64,000 nucleotides of DNA from Labilibaculum sp. K2S (GTDB taxonomy: Bacteria > Bacteroidota > Bacteroidia > Bacteroidales > Marinifilaceae): NCBI RefSeq assembly GCF_030372765.1, contig NZ_JAUCMW010000008.1, positions 49,747 to 113,746 on the forward strand, read 5' to 3'. The position numbers and the translations under genes are program-made. A model generated the notes under the pieces. It made no database searches and was not told where the DNA came from. It was given only the letters and a program-made list of their open reading frames with translations. Shown one piece after another: positions 1-7,681 of this stretch (its first letter is position 1; each line of letters begins with the position of its first letter).

Positions 1-2
1 AT

Positions 3-104
3 TTACACGATGCAATCTTCACAAGTACTTACATCAGTCATTTCGTTGATACCACCCTTGATGTTCTGTAATTCTTCCTGAGATACTATTTCAAAATTTT
101 TCAT
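3..104 (-). CDS. GG-leader peptide precursor, copy 1 (33 aa)
   Basis: A small secreted-peptide precursor. The translation begins MKNFEIVSQEELQNIKGG, a leader ending in a double glycine typical of substrates of C39-peptidase ABC exporters. It is followed by a 15-residue acidic core, INEMTDVSTCEDCIV, with two Cys and three Ser/Thr. The ORF is too short for most gene finders, but the intact leader and a perfect second copy support it. It sits downstream of copy 2 on the same strand and probably belongs to an operon continuing past the left edge. Known of the family: Bacteroidota GG-leader precursors are matured into ribosomal natural products (lanthipeptides or radical-SAM products) or are exported unmodified. 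Which of these applies cannot be told here because the partner genes lie outside the window. The product is distinct in sequence from the lanthipeptide precursor at 13.9 kb. Confidence 0.75.
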   Translation of the reverse strand: MKNFEIVSQEELQNIKGGINEMTDVSTCEDCIV

Positions 105-171
105 TGCTGTTTTGTTTTATTGGTCAATACTAGGTTTACTATAGGAAAATGGAATTTGGTCAATTAAGTAT

Positions 172-273
172 TTACACGATGCAATCTTCACAAGTACTTA
201 CATCAGTCATTTCGTTGATACCACCCTTGATGTTCTGTAATTCTTCCTGAGATACTATTTCAAAATTTTTCAT
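172..273 (-). CDS. GG-leader peptide precursor, copy 2 (33 aa)
   Basis: Identical in nucleotide and protein sequence to copy 1, at an exact offset of 169 bp, so this is a recent or homogenised tandem duplication. Only the sequences upstream of the two start codons differ. The leader ends in NIKGG and the core carries a TCEDC motif plus Ser/Thr residues. It is the promoter-proximal copy: a bipartite promoter-like motif (326-359, minus) lies about 50 bp upstream. Tandem identical precursors are common where peptide dose matters. Whether the two Cys form thioether or disulfide bonds is unknown. The call rests on the leader pattern and the duplication, not on a database match. Confidence 0.75.
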   Translation of the reverse strand: MKNFEIVSQEELQNIKGGINEMTDVSTCEDCIV

Positions 274-325
274 TGTTACATGTTTTTGTATAGATTCTAA
301 TTGTTTACCTTTTTTATCGATTACA

Positions 326-359
326 CCCCTTTATTCCCTTTTTTTGAAAAAGGTAACCC
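326..359 (-). promoter_or_regulatory. Candidate ECF sigma promoter A (GG-leader peptides)
   Basis: On the minus strand this reads GGGTTACC, 13 nt, then GGGAATAAAGGGG. The same two boxes with exactly the same 13-nt gap occur at 4784-4816 (minus, before the ECF sigma gene) and at 13393-13423 (plus, before the HTH gene). The motif points at the GG-leader peptide genes. Assignment to the local ECF sigma factor is inference. Confidence 0.6.
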
Positions 360-471
360 TCGAAACAGACTTTTTTTTAAAAAAAATAAAAAAATAGCCC
401 TATATTTAGATTTTTATTAGCCTTATTATTTGGTTTAATTCATTGTTAGTAAGAATATTATAAAACTCAAC

Positions 472-3327
472 TTGAGCGTGAAAAATTTTCAAAAAAAGAT
501 TCTTATCTTTCCTCTTTTTCTTCTTTTTCTTCTTTTTCTTCTCTTCATTTTTAGTGGAAGTACTAATTTTAGCACTAATTCAGATTTAGAAAAGCAGAAT
601 AATTCTGTAATAGGTAAATCTGATTCGTTACTACAGGAGCAATTTGATAGAGCAGTTGGATTTTTAAGAAAAGGCGAGTTTGAGTATTCAATTCAGTCTT
701 TTGAAAATGCTATTGGTACTATTAATCAAGGTGGTTTGTCCGATAATGTTATGATTTACAGGACTTATGTGAATTTTGGTGTTTTATTAGGAAGAGTAGG
801 AGATTGGAAAAAGTCCTTAAGGTATTATGATTTTGCTGAGAGGTTTACCATCACTAAGTTTGGAGTTAATTCAAATAAATTGATTCCAATTTATGTAAAT
901 AAAGGAATTATTTTTAATAATTATGGTGATTTGGTTAAAGCTCAAAATTATTATGAAAAAGCTTTATCTTTAATGGATCACCAGAAAGAATCAAGATGGT
1001 TGTCTCAAACCTATCAAAATTTAGGGATTATCTTTTATAAAAGAAATAATTACTCTGAAGCTCTTTCTTATTTCTTAAAAACACTAGATTTTAAAATAAA
1101 AGAAAATGTTGGAAATACTTCCATTACAAGAAATACAATTGGTAACTGTTATAAAAAGCTAGGTAATTATGTGGAAGCTGATAAATACTATCAGAAAAGT
1201 ATATCTGAAGTAAAAGAGATAAATGGTGATGATTATTATTTGCTGGGAGATTATTACTTAAATTATGCTGTTTTCCAAGATGAGATTAATAATGATATAA
1301 ATGTTTTACCTTATTTAAATTTAGCTCTTAATATATATAATAAAAACTTTGATAATAAACATCCCGGTACAGCTCATTGTTTAAAGAATTTTGGTGATTA
1401 CTATTTTAAGAAAAAAGATCATTTAAATGCATTACAATATTATCAAAAAGCTTTAATTTCTGAATTGGATAATTTCAATAACAGTACGGTTTACATCAAC
1501 CCTACTATGGATGAACTTGATCCACAGCTTTCCATTTTAGAAATTTTAAAACCTAAGGCTGTTACTCTTCGATATTTATACGATAAAACCAATAGTATTT
1601 CAGATTTGGATTTCAGTTTACAAACCTATGATCTTTGTCTGGATATTATTGATAAAATTAGAATTGCCTATCAAGATGAAGAAAGTAAATTTGCTCTTTC
1701 AAAAAATGAAAAAGAAACCTATAATCAAGCAATTGAGATAGCGGTAAAATTGTATCAATTTACCAAAGATGTAAAATACAAAGAGAAAGCTTTTATATAT
1801 TCTGAGCGTTCAAAATCGGCTAGTTTGCTGTCTTCATTAAACGATGTGAATGCAAAAAATTTCGGAGGTATTTCAACAGAATTGCAGGAGAAGGAAACAA
1901 ATTTGAAGTTGAATATTGCTAAGTATCGTGAATTGGTTCATGACGAAAGAAGAAAACAAACACCAGATCGTGATTCAATTAGCGGATGGCAAAATGTACT
2001 TTTCAATTTGAATGAGGAATACAATCAAATGGTTCTTCGTTTTGAGGAGGATTATCCGGAGTATTACGCACTGAAATACGATACCAAAACCATCGATATT
2101 GAAGAATTACAAAGCAGATTAAATGATAATGATTTATTGATTGAATATTCAATTTCTGATTCATCACTTTTTTCTTTTGTAATCACAAAATCAAGTTTTG
2201 AAGTTGAGCGGGAGAAGATTGTAAAAGATAGTTTTGATTACCATTTGGAGGAGGTTCGTAATTGTTTGAAGACGAATGATTTTGCGAATAATAGTGCTGA
2301 TTATTATAAAAGATATACAAAATCAGCTTATCATTTATATCAGCATTTATTGAATGGAAAGGATAGTTTGCTTATTGGTAAAAATCTTCTAATAATTCCT
2401 GATGATAAAATGGCTTACATTCCATTTGGTGTGCTTTTGAAAAAGGAAGCGGATACTACAACGATGAATTATAGAAATCTGGAATATTTAATAAAATATA
2501 ATTCAATTACTTACCACAATTCAGCGACTCTTGGTTTCAAAAATCATTCGAGCAACTATGGATTTTCTTCAACCAAATCGATTTTAGCTTTTGCACCGTC
2601 TTATAATGATGTAAATGATTCAATATTATTTACTGAAAGAGCTTACCGGGATAAATTATATCCTTTGCCTGGAGTAAAGGAGGAAGTTATTAACATATCA
2701 AAAGTGATTCCTGGCGATTTGTTTCTTGATGATAGGGCCACGGAAGCTAATTTTAAGGCGAATTCGGGTGATTACGATGTGCTCCATTTGGCAATGCACA
2801 CTATCATTGATGATGAAAATCCGATGTATTCAAAACTGGTTTTCACACAAAATTCTGATTCTTTACAAGATGGCCTTCTAAATACGCATGAAATTTACAA
2901 CATGAATTTTAATGCAAGAATGGTTGTTTTAAGTGCTTGTAACACTGGTGATGGTAAGTTATTGAAGGGAGAAGGAGTAATGAGTTTAGCCCGGGGTTTC
3001 TTCTATGCAGGTTGTCCAAGTGTAATTATGACCTTATGGACAGTAGAAGATAAAACCGGATCAAATCTAATGAGTAATTTCTATACCTTTTTATCTCATG
3101 GATTGAAGAAAGATGATGCTCTTCGTCAGGCTAAATTGGAGTATTTAAAAACAGCTGATGCATTAAAATCTCATCCTTATTTTTGGTCTGGATATGTTAC
3201 TTTAGGAGATGTTGATCCTTTGTATGATGATGGTCTTATTCATAAATTGATGTACTTTGTTTTTGGTTCTGTTGGAATAATTCTACTCTTATTTTTTCGA
3301 AAAAAATTCAAAAGTAAAGCTGCTTAA
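472..3327 (+). CDS. Membrane-anchored TPR-CHAT protein (caspase-like peptidase)
   Basis: A 951-residue protein with an N-terminal hydrophobic stretch (about residues 9-28), tetratricopeptide repeats over roughly residues 60-350, a helical linker, a C-terminal CHAT domain (about 600-910) and a last membrane segment near residues 925-942. The CHAT catalytic dyad is visible: His in HLAMHT (about H776) and Cys in VLSACNTGDG (about C823). CHAT domains are caspase-like cysteine peptidases, and TPR-CHAT proteins usually act as regulated proteases. The start is a TTG (472), with a GTG two codons on; no ATG fits. The gene faces the ECF sigma/anti-sigma-like pair across a shared terminator and is divergent from the GG-leader peptides. 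By analogy with the Craspase (TPR-CHAT/Csx30/sigma) system, the neighbouring membrane TPR protein could be a substrate, but that is inference. Confidence 0.85.
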   Translation: MSVKNFQKKILIFPLFLLFLLFLLFIFSGSTNFSTNSDLEKQNNSVIGKSDSLLQEQFDRAVGFLRKGEFEYSIQSFENAIGTINQGGLSDNVMIYRTYVNFGVLLGRVGDWKKSLRYYDFAERFTITKFGVNSNKLIPIYVNKGIIFNNYGDLVKAQNYYEKALSLMDHQKESRWLSQTYQNLGIIFYKRNNYSEALSYFLKTLDFKIKENVGNTSITRNTIGNCYKKLGNYVEADKYYQKSISEVKEINGDDYYLLGDYYLNYAVFQDEINNDINVLPYLNLALNIYNKNFDNKHPGTAHCLKNFGDYYFKKKDHLNALQYYQKALISELDNFNNSTVYINPTMDELDPQLSILEILKPKAVTLRYLYDKTNSISDLDFSLQTYDLCLDIIDKIRIAYQDEESKFALSKNEKETYNQAIEIAVKLYQFTKDVKYKEKAFIYSERSKSASLLSSLNDVNAKNFGGISTELQEKETNLKLNIAKYRELVHDERRKQTPDRDSISGWQNVLFNLNEEYNQMVLRFEEDYPEYYALKYDTKTIDIEELQSRLNDNDLLIEYSISDSSLFSFVITKSSFEVEREKIVKDSFDYHLEEVRNCLKTNDFANNSADYYKRYTKSAYHLYQHLLNGKDSLLIGKNLLIIPDDKMAYIPFGVLLKKEADTTTMNYRNLEYLIKYNSITYHNSATLGFKNHSSNYGFSSTKSILAFAPSYNDVNDSILFTERAYRDKLYPLPGVKEEVINISKVIPGDLFLDDRATEANFKANSGDYDVLHLAMHTIIDDENPMYSKLVFTQNSDSLQDGLLNTHEIYNMNFNARMVVLSACNTGDGKLLKGEGVMSLARGFFYAGCPSVIMTLWTVEDKTGSNLMSNFYTFLSHGLKKDDALRQAKLEYLKTADALKSHPYFWSGYVTLGDVDPLYDDGLIHKLMYFVFGSVGIILLLFFRKKFKSKAA

Positions 3328-3405
3328 TTTCATTAGTACTATCATCGCTCCCAAATAAGGTTTTATTAGCTTTTGAAAAAGAGTTTACTGTAAAATTAAA
3401 AACAT

Positions 3406-3440
3406 AAGAAAGCCACCCAATTTTATTGGATGGCTTTCTT
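3406..3440. terminator. Bidirectional terminator between convergent genes
   Basis: An inverted repeat, AAGAAAGCCA...TGGCTTTCTT, with CCCAA/TTGGA pairing inside and A/T-rich flanks on both sides. It separates the CHAT gene (plus) from the anti-sigma-like gene (minus). Confidence 0.8.
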
Positions 3441-3465
3441 TATTTTTGATGAATGATGAAGTGAT

Positions 3466-4215
3466 CTATTCCAGCCTGTTGATGATTTCTAAAGCTTTTG
3501 TCTTATAGAAACTGTTTCCCTGGGCGATTACATAAAATTGCTTAAGAGCTTTCTCTTTCTCATTTGTCATGAGGTAACAAAAACCAAGATACCATTCAGA
3601 TTGCTCTATAAACAGGTTATTCTTATGCTTTAGTACTCTAGTGAAATTTTTATTTGCTTTTGAGTACTCATTAATTTCGATATTCGAAATACCCGAATAA
3701 AAATTACCTGTGATGTTCGTGCTGTCTTTATCCAATATTTTTTTGAATAAAGTCAAAGCGGTTCGATAATCTTTAGTTTCATAGCTTTTTAAAGCCGTTA
3801 CTAATAAATTATCGATCATGATGTCCGACGAACGAGTATTGATAACAACGTTGTATGGTTTATAGTAGTTGCTAAAAACTTTATCGTTTGAATAAGTGGA
3901 CTGATTGTTCATGATGTACATTAAACTCCCTAAACCAATTACAAATGCAAGGGACGCCGCGGCAATATTCCACTTAGTCAAAAATTTCAGCTTTCGCTTT
4001 TGAGTAGGATTAGAAGGTATTTCAATAGCCTCTAATTTGTTTCTAAGATCCATAACGTCTTGTTCCATTATGGCCTCATTAACCTCCATATGAAGGTCAA
4101 GTTCCATTTGAAGATCTGAATCTTCGAGTAATTCCTTCTCGAATTCCTTCAATTGGCTTTCTGTTAGATCACCGTCAAGAAAATCCTCGATACGGTCAAA
4201 ATTCATTTCATTCAT
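3466..4215 (-). CDS. Single-span membrane TPR protein, probable anti-sigma factor
   Basis: About 249 residues. The cytosolic N-terminus is acidic (FDRIEDFLDGDLTESQLKEF) and resembles the N-terminal region of Bacteroidota anti-sigma proteins that lack a zinc finger. A single membrane segment follows (around IAAASLAFVIGLGSLMYIM), and then an extracytoplasmic C-terminal half with TPR-like helices. The reading frame is open from 4242, but three clustered ATG codons lie at the end of the sigma gene; I place the start at 4215, overlapping the sigma stop by 8 bp, which implies translational coupling. Position directly downstream of an ECF sigma gene plus the membrane topology support an anti-sigma role. 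The direct sequence match is weak, so the function is inferred from context. Confidence 0.7.
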   Translation of the reverse strand: MNEMNFDRIEDFLDGDLTESQLKEFEKELLEDSDLQMELDLHMEVNEAIMEQDVMDLRNKLEAIEIPSNPTQKRKLKFLTKWNIAAASLAFVIGLGSLMYIMNNQSTYSNDKVFSNYYKPYNVVINTRSSDIMIDNLLVTALKSYETKDYRTALTLFKKILDKDSTNITGNFYSGISNIEINEYSKANKNFTRVLKHKNNLFIEQSEWYLGFCYLMTNEKEKALKQFYVIAQGNSFYKTKALEIINRLE

Positions 4216-4774
4216 CATATACTTCTTTAAATTCATTATCACTTTTAATACTTTCCATTAATGCTTGTTTGCACTGATACTTTTTCTTTTTTGCGTATTT
4301 CTCACTCTTGTATCCCATAATTTCGGATATTTCCTTTAAGGAAACCTTTTCAAGAGTTAGCTGAAGCACCTTCTTACAATCTGAGCCTAGAAGTTTGAAG
4401 TGTTTTTGATACAGCCTGTACCTTTCGGTTTGATAGTAGGTCTGCGTTGCTTCATCTAGTCTATTGTCTAAAATAGCTTCTGAATTAATTTCGTTGCTAT
4501 TTTTTCTTTTCTCAAGTTGTTTCAACCATAAAAGCCTACAAATTGAATAGATATAGGTCTTAAAATTACAATTCAGAACCAAAGGTTCTTTTTTCATTTT
4601 ACGGTAGATTACAATAATGGCTTCTTGAAAAAGATCTCTTGCATCTTCTTCGTTTCCGTTATTGTTTTCTATAAAATTCCGAATACTTGGGAAGAATTTG
4701 CTGTAGATGTAATTTAATACATCATTATTGCTCATGCTGATCCCCTCAAGTATCGCTTCCGTAGTGTAATCCAT
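4208..4774 (-). CDS. ECF-type RNA polymerase sigma factor
   Basis: 188 residues, the usual ECF size. Region 2 is visible in the N-terminal half (LNYIYSKFFPSIRNFIE, then ARDLFQEAIIVIYRK, corresponding to the DxxQExF-type core-binding motif). Region 4 is in the C-terminal third (LTLEKVSLKEISEIMGYKS, a helix-turn-helix). The start ATG at 4774 lies only about 10 nt from the AATAAAGGG box of the shared bipartite motif, so the transcript may be nearly leaderless if that motif is the promoter. Presence of the motif suggests autoregulation. The gene overlaps the downstream membrane TPR gene. Region 1.1 and region 3 are absent, as expected for ECF sigmas. Confidence 0.9.
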   Translation of the reverse strand: MDYTTEAILEGISMSNNDVLNYIYSKFFPSIRNFIENNNGNEEDARDLFQEAIIVIYRKMKKEPLVLNCNFKTYIYSICRLLWLKQLEKRKNSNEINSEAILDNRLDEATQTYYQTERYRLYQKHFKLLGSDCKKVLQLTLEKVSLKEISEIMGYKSEKYAKKKKYQCKQALMESIKSDNEFKEVYDE

Positions 4775-4783
4775 ATTTCCTAT

Positions 4784-4816
4784 CCCTTTATTCCTCTAAT
4801 GGCCAAAAGGTAACCC
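4784..4816 (-). promoter_or_regulatory. Candidate ECF sigma promoter B (autoregulation)
   Basis: On the minus strand this reads GGGTTACC, 13 nt, then AGGAATAAAGGG, ending about 10 nt before the sigma factor start codon. It matches promoter A over both boxes (GGGTTACCTTTT and GGAATAAAGGG) although the spacer differs in sequence. Same-spacing conservation of only the boxes is what a promoter would show. Confidence 0.6.
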
Positions 4817-5057
4817 ACAAAAAGTAAAAAAAAGTAAAAAAAAGTGCACTTTATCATCTAAGTAATTGATTAAGTGTCTAATAAGTTTGAAATTTAATTG
4901 ATGTTTTTTTATTTTAAAAATGATATTTTAACATAAACCGATCCAATATACAATATTCTCTCAAATTTGGACGTTCCTGAAAGTTATTTTTTTTGACCAT
5001 ATTATTTAAATATACGGTAGATGTCATAAAAAGATTTATGAATGCATAATTTATTGC
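4817..5057. other. AT-rich intergenic stretch, no gene seen
   Basis: This stretch lies between the sigma factor promoter and the tRNA-Val terminator. It holds poly-A runs (repeated AAAAAAGT-type units near 4825-4850) but no ORF, no hairpin with a T-run and no recognisable RNA. Confidence 0.5.
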
Positions 5058-5097
5058 AAAAAAAAAGATCAGACTTTCAAATGAAAATCTGATCTTT
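5058..5097 (-). terminator. Terminator of the tRNA-Val pair
   Basis: On the minus strand a stem AAAGATCAGA...TCTGATCTTT (10 bp) is followed by a run of T, just downstream of the second tRNA-Val. Confidence 0.8.
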
Positions 5098-5100
5098 CCG

Positions 5101-5175
5101 TGGGCGATATAGGATTCGAACCTATGACCCCTTGGGTGTAAACCAAGTGCTCTGAACCAACTGAGCTAATCGCCC
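5101..5175 (-). tRNA. tRNA-Val (anticodon TAC), distal copy
   Basis: The minus strand folds as a tRNA cloverleaf. The acceptor is GGGCGAT/ATCGCCC with discriminator A, the D-arm is AGCTCAGTTGG, the anticodon loop is TTTACAC with anticodon TAC (Val), and the T-arm contains GGTTCGAATCC. The 3' CCA is not encoded. It is identical to the copy 29 bp upstream. Confidence 0.96.
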
Positions 5176-5204
5176 GAATTATTGGGAATATGTGCTTTTT
5201 ATAG

Positions 5205-5279
5205 TGGGCGATATAGGATTCGAACCTATGACCCCTTGGGTGTAAACCAAGTGCTCTGAACCAACTGAGCTAATCGCCC
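5205..5279 (-). tRNA. tRNA-Val (anticodon TAC), promoter-proximal copy
   Basis: Same sequence and fold as the tRNA at 5101-5175, with anticodon TAC. Both are probably cotranscribed from the promoter at 5298-5328 and end at the hairpin at 5058-5097. Confidence 0.96.
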
Positions 5280-5297
5280 TTGCCCTTAAAAGCGATG

Positions 5298-5328
5298 CAA
5301 ATATAAGATGGAAATATTGTATCTGCAA
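5298..5328 (-). promoter_or_regulatory. Housekeeping promoter of the tRNA-Val genes
   Basis: On the minus strand there is a TTG (5328-5326), 20 nt, and then TATATTTG (5305-5298). This matches the Bacteroidota sigma-ABfr pattern TTTG-N17-23-TAnnTTTG. It lies 19 nt before the first tRNA. Confidence 0.75.
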
Positions 5329-5420
5329 GGGGAATAATTAAAAAAGTGAAAAAATATTTATAGTGAGGTCGAAATACAGACAGAAAACTTTACTTTTATC
5401 AGTCATAAAAAATTGATACT

Positions 5421-5777
5421 ATGGATAATAATTTAGAAAGAGACTGGAATAAACTTTTATATAAAATTTCTGAAGATTTTAATGTAGATGCCGATTTAAA
5501 CGGAACATTACTACTAATTGGGATTCAGGAAAGAGGAAAAGGTTTTCAGGAGAAGTATGAAAAGGACGAAAAAATGGATCACATCAATTTGGCAACATGT
5601 ACTCTGTTGATGAAATGGAATTACTATCAAATTGATGGGTATGATGAAAATGATTGGCCGGTTTTTAAGAAAAATAAAATGGTTCCTCCTTTTTCTAAGG
5701 AAAAAGAAGAATTATTGTTAAAATCTTCGATAGTAGAATATTTTAAAGACAATGATTATTTAGAAATTGAGAACTAA
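5421..5777 (+). CDS. Conserved-type small cytosolic protein, unknown function
   Basis: 118 residues, with no signal peptide or membrane segment. It is rich in charged and aromatic residues (NLATCTLLMKWNYYQIDGYD, WPVFKKNKMVPP). I do not recognise a catalytic motif. It starts at an ATG just after the tRNA promoter region (divergent from the tRNAs) and ends 37 bp before a lipoprotein cyclophilin gene, so the two may be cotranscribed. The codon use is like its neighbours and the frame is clean, which supports a real gene. Confidence 0.75.
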   Translation: MDNNLERDWNKLLYKISEDFNVDADLNGTLLLIGIQERGKGFQEKYEKDEKMDHINLATCTLLMKWNYYQIDGYDENDWPVFKKNKMVPPFSKEKEELLLKSSIVEYFKDNDYLEIEN

Positions 5778-5814
5778 AAGATAAATTCGAAATTTAAAAA
5801 TTCTATAAGCACCT

Positions 5815-6627
5815 ATGAAAAATCTTATTTGTATTGCCATTGTTTTTCTATTTATATCCTGTCAGGAAAAATTAGAGTTGGGAAAAAAGGATAGAATTGT
5901 TCAGATTGAAACAGAGTATGGAAATTTAAAAATCCGTTTGTATGATGAGACACCGGCTCACCGGGATAATTTTGTGAAATTGGCGTACGAAAAATATTTT
6001 GATGGCACTTTATTTCATCGGGTGATAGATGGATTCATGATTCAAGGTGGTGATCCTGATTCAAAAGATGCAAAGTTGGGACAGCGATTGGGCGAAGGGG
6101 GACCTGGATATCAAATTCCTGCAGAAATTAAAGCAGGTTTATTTCACAAACGTGGAGTTATTGCTGCTGCAAGGGAAGGAGACGATGTGAATCCTGAAAA
6201 GAAATCTGCAGGTTCTCAATTTTATCTTGCGCAAGGCAAGGTTTATACAGTTGGAGAATTGGATACTCTGCAAATAAAAATGAATGGAAAATTAAAAAGT
6301 TCCATTTTCAATAAAGTGCAAATGCAAAAAGCTGAACTTCTTTCAAAATATCAAATGGAAGGTGAATTGGATAAGTTGACGGAGGAAATTGATCACATTA
6401 AATTGGAAGTAGACTCAATATTTAATATTGAGAAGATTGTATTAAGCAAAGAGCAAATTGAAGCGTATACTACTGTTGGTGGAATTCCACATTTGGATGG
6501 AAATTATACAGTTTTTGGTGAAGTTATCGAGGGAATGGATTTAATCGATTCGATTGCTTGTGTTGAAAAAGACAATTTTGATCGTCCGCTAAAGGACATA
6601 TCAATGAAAATAAAAATCTTAAAATAG
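5815..6627 (+). CDS. Lipoprotein peptidyl-prolyl isomerase (cyclophilin type)
   Basis: 270 residues. The N-terminus carries a lipoprotein signal with lipobox LFISC (Cys about residue 16), so it is likely anchored to an envelope membrane. The cyclophilin fold is evident: IETEYGNLKIRLYDETPAHR, then FHRVIDGFMIQGGDP (catalytic Arg plus the FM.Q motif), GSQFYLAQG, and a C-terminal DGNYTVFGEVIEGMD. A charged helical insertion of about 70 residues lies between SQFYLAQGKVYT and the TTVGGIPHLDG segment, making it longer than a plain cyclophilin domain. Likely role: proline isomerisation and folding of periplasmic proteins. It is followed by a terminator and a paralogous gene with the same insertion. 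Confidence 0.92.
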   Translation: MKNLICIAIVFLFISCQEKLELGKKDRIVQIETEYGNLKIRLYDETPAHRDNFVKLAYEKYFDGTLFHRVIDGFMIQGGDPDSKDAKLGQRLGEGGPGYQIPAEIKAGLFHKRGVIAAAREGDDVNPEKKSAGSQFYLAQGKVYTVGELDTLQIKMNGKLKSSIFNKVQMQKAELLSKYQMEGELDKLTEEIDHIKLEVDSIFNIEKIVLSKEQIEAYTTVGGIPHLDGNYTVFGEVIEGMDLIDSIACVEKDNFDRPLKDISMKIKILK

Positions 6628-6650
6628 ACAACATTACATGTTGGAAATGG

Positions 6651-6682
6651 AAGCTTCGTAATATATTGCGAAGCTTTTTTTT
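6651..6682 (+). terminator. Rho-independent terminator
   Basis: A perfect stem, AAGCTTCG...CGAAGCTT, followed by a T-run, between the two cyclophilin genes. Confidence 0.85.
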
Positions 6683-6736
6683 GGCTTTCAAACTCTAGCT
6701 ATTTATCTTAGTCCAAATTTAAAAAGATATCGTTGA

Positions 6737-7561
6737 ATGAAATTTAGTAAGAAAGTCCTATTTGGAATTGCAATTTTGCTAATAACGAACCTGTCATTTG
6801 GACAAACCACCAACTCAATTATTTTAATAGAGACCAATATGGGCAATATTAAATTGATGTTGTACAAGGAAACTCCAAAACACAGACAAAATTTTCTGCA
6901 GTTAATAGAAAACGGTCATTTTAATGGAACATTATTTTATAGGGTGATAAAGGGTTTTGTGGCTCAGGGCGGCTCGCAGGATTCCAGAAATGCGCCGGCA
7001 GGAAAAATGATAGGTTACGGCAGTTCGAACAGAACCATCGAATCAGAATTTAATCCTAAATACTTTCATAAAAAGGGTGCAATTGCTGCACCAAGAAAGC
7101 CGGATAATGTAAATATTTTTAAGGAATCGGATATTTCTCAGTTTTATATTGCTCATGGAAGAGTGTTTACGGATGAGGAATTGACTTTGATGGAAAAAGA
7201 AGTGAATGTTCCTTTAAGAAAGCGAATCGTAAAAAGGTTTTTAACTGCAAGTAAAAGAGCTGTTTTGGATTCCTTAAAAAAAGCCGGTAAGGTGGAAGAG
7301 TTTAGAGCCATTGCGAAAATAATTAAAGAGTCGATAGAATTCGAATACAATAGTTCCAAAGAGCGACTGGAATACTCTGAGGCTCGCCGTAAAGCCTACA
7401 CAACGGTGGGCGGGGTTCCGCATCTTGATGGTAATTACACAGTTTTTGGGGAAGTGATAGAAGGATTGGATGTTTTGGATAAGATTGTGAATCTTAAAAC
7501 GGATGCAAATGACCGACCTTATCAGGATGTAAAAATGAAGGTGAAAATTCTCAAATATTAA
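6737..7561 (+). CDS. Periplasmic peptidyl-prolyl isomerase (cyclophilin type)
   Basis: 274 residues. A Sec signal peptide (hydrophobic residues 7-20, likely cleaved after LSFGQ) lacks a lipobox Cys, so this paralogue is probably soluble in the periplasm, unlike its lipoprotein neighbour. Cyclophilin motifs include FYRVIKGFVAQGGSQ, ISQFYIAHG and DGNYTVFGEVIEGLD. In the first motif Phe-His-Arg of the neighbour is Phe-Tyr-Arg and FMIQ is FVAQ, so activity may differ, but the catalytic Arg and Gln are kept. It has the same kind of charged insertion of about 75 residues. Tandem position and shared architecture indicate gene duplication followed by divergence in localisation. Confidence 0.92.
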   Translation: MKFSKKVLFGIAILLITNLSFGQTTNSIILIETNMGNIKLMLYKETPKHRQNFLQLIENGHFNGTLFYRVIKGFVAQGGSQDSRNAPAGKMIGYGSSNRTIESEFNPKYFHKKGAIAAPRKPDNVNIFKESDISQFYIAHGRVFTDEELTLMEKEVNVPLRKRIVKRFLTASKRAVLDSLKKAGKVEEFRAIAKIIKESIEFEYNSSKERLEYSEARRKAYTTVGGVPHLDGNYTVFGEVIEGLDVLDKIVNLKTDANDRPYQDVKMKVKILKY

Positions 7562-7643
7562 AGAAAAAAGAGATTTGTTTAAATAATTATTGAATCTTCC
7601 GGCTAAAATAGAATCCTCAGTAACAAGGAGAAAAAACTTTTTG

Positions 7644-7651
7644 TAACTTTG
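7644..7651 (+). promoter_or_regulatory. -7 box of the pheS promoter
   Basis: TAACTTTG fits the TAnnTTTG consensus. It lies 31 nt upstream of the ATG at 7682 and overlaps the upstream TTG that would extend the frame. This favours 7682 as the true pheS start. Confidence 0.6.
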
Positions 7652-7681
7652 CCGACTATCGGATTTCAAAAGATTAAAAAT

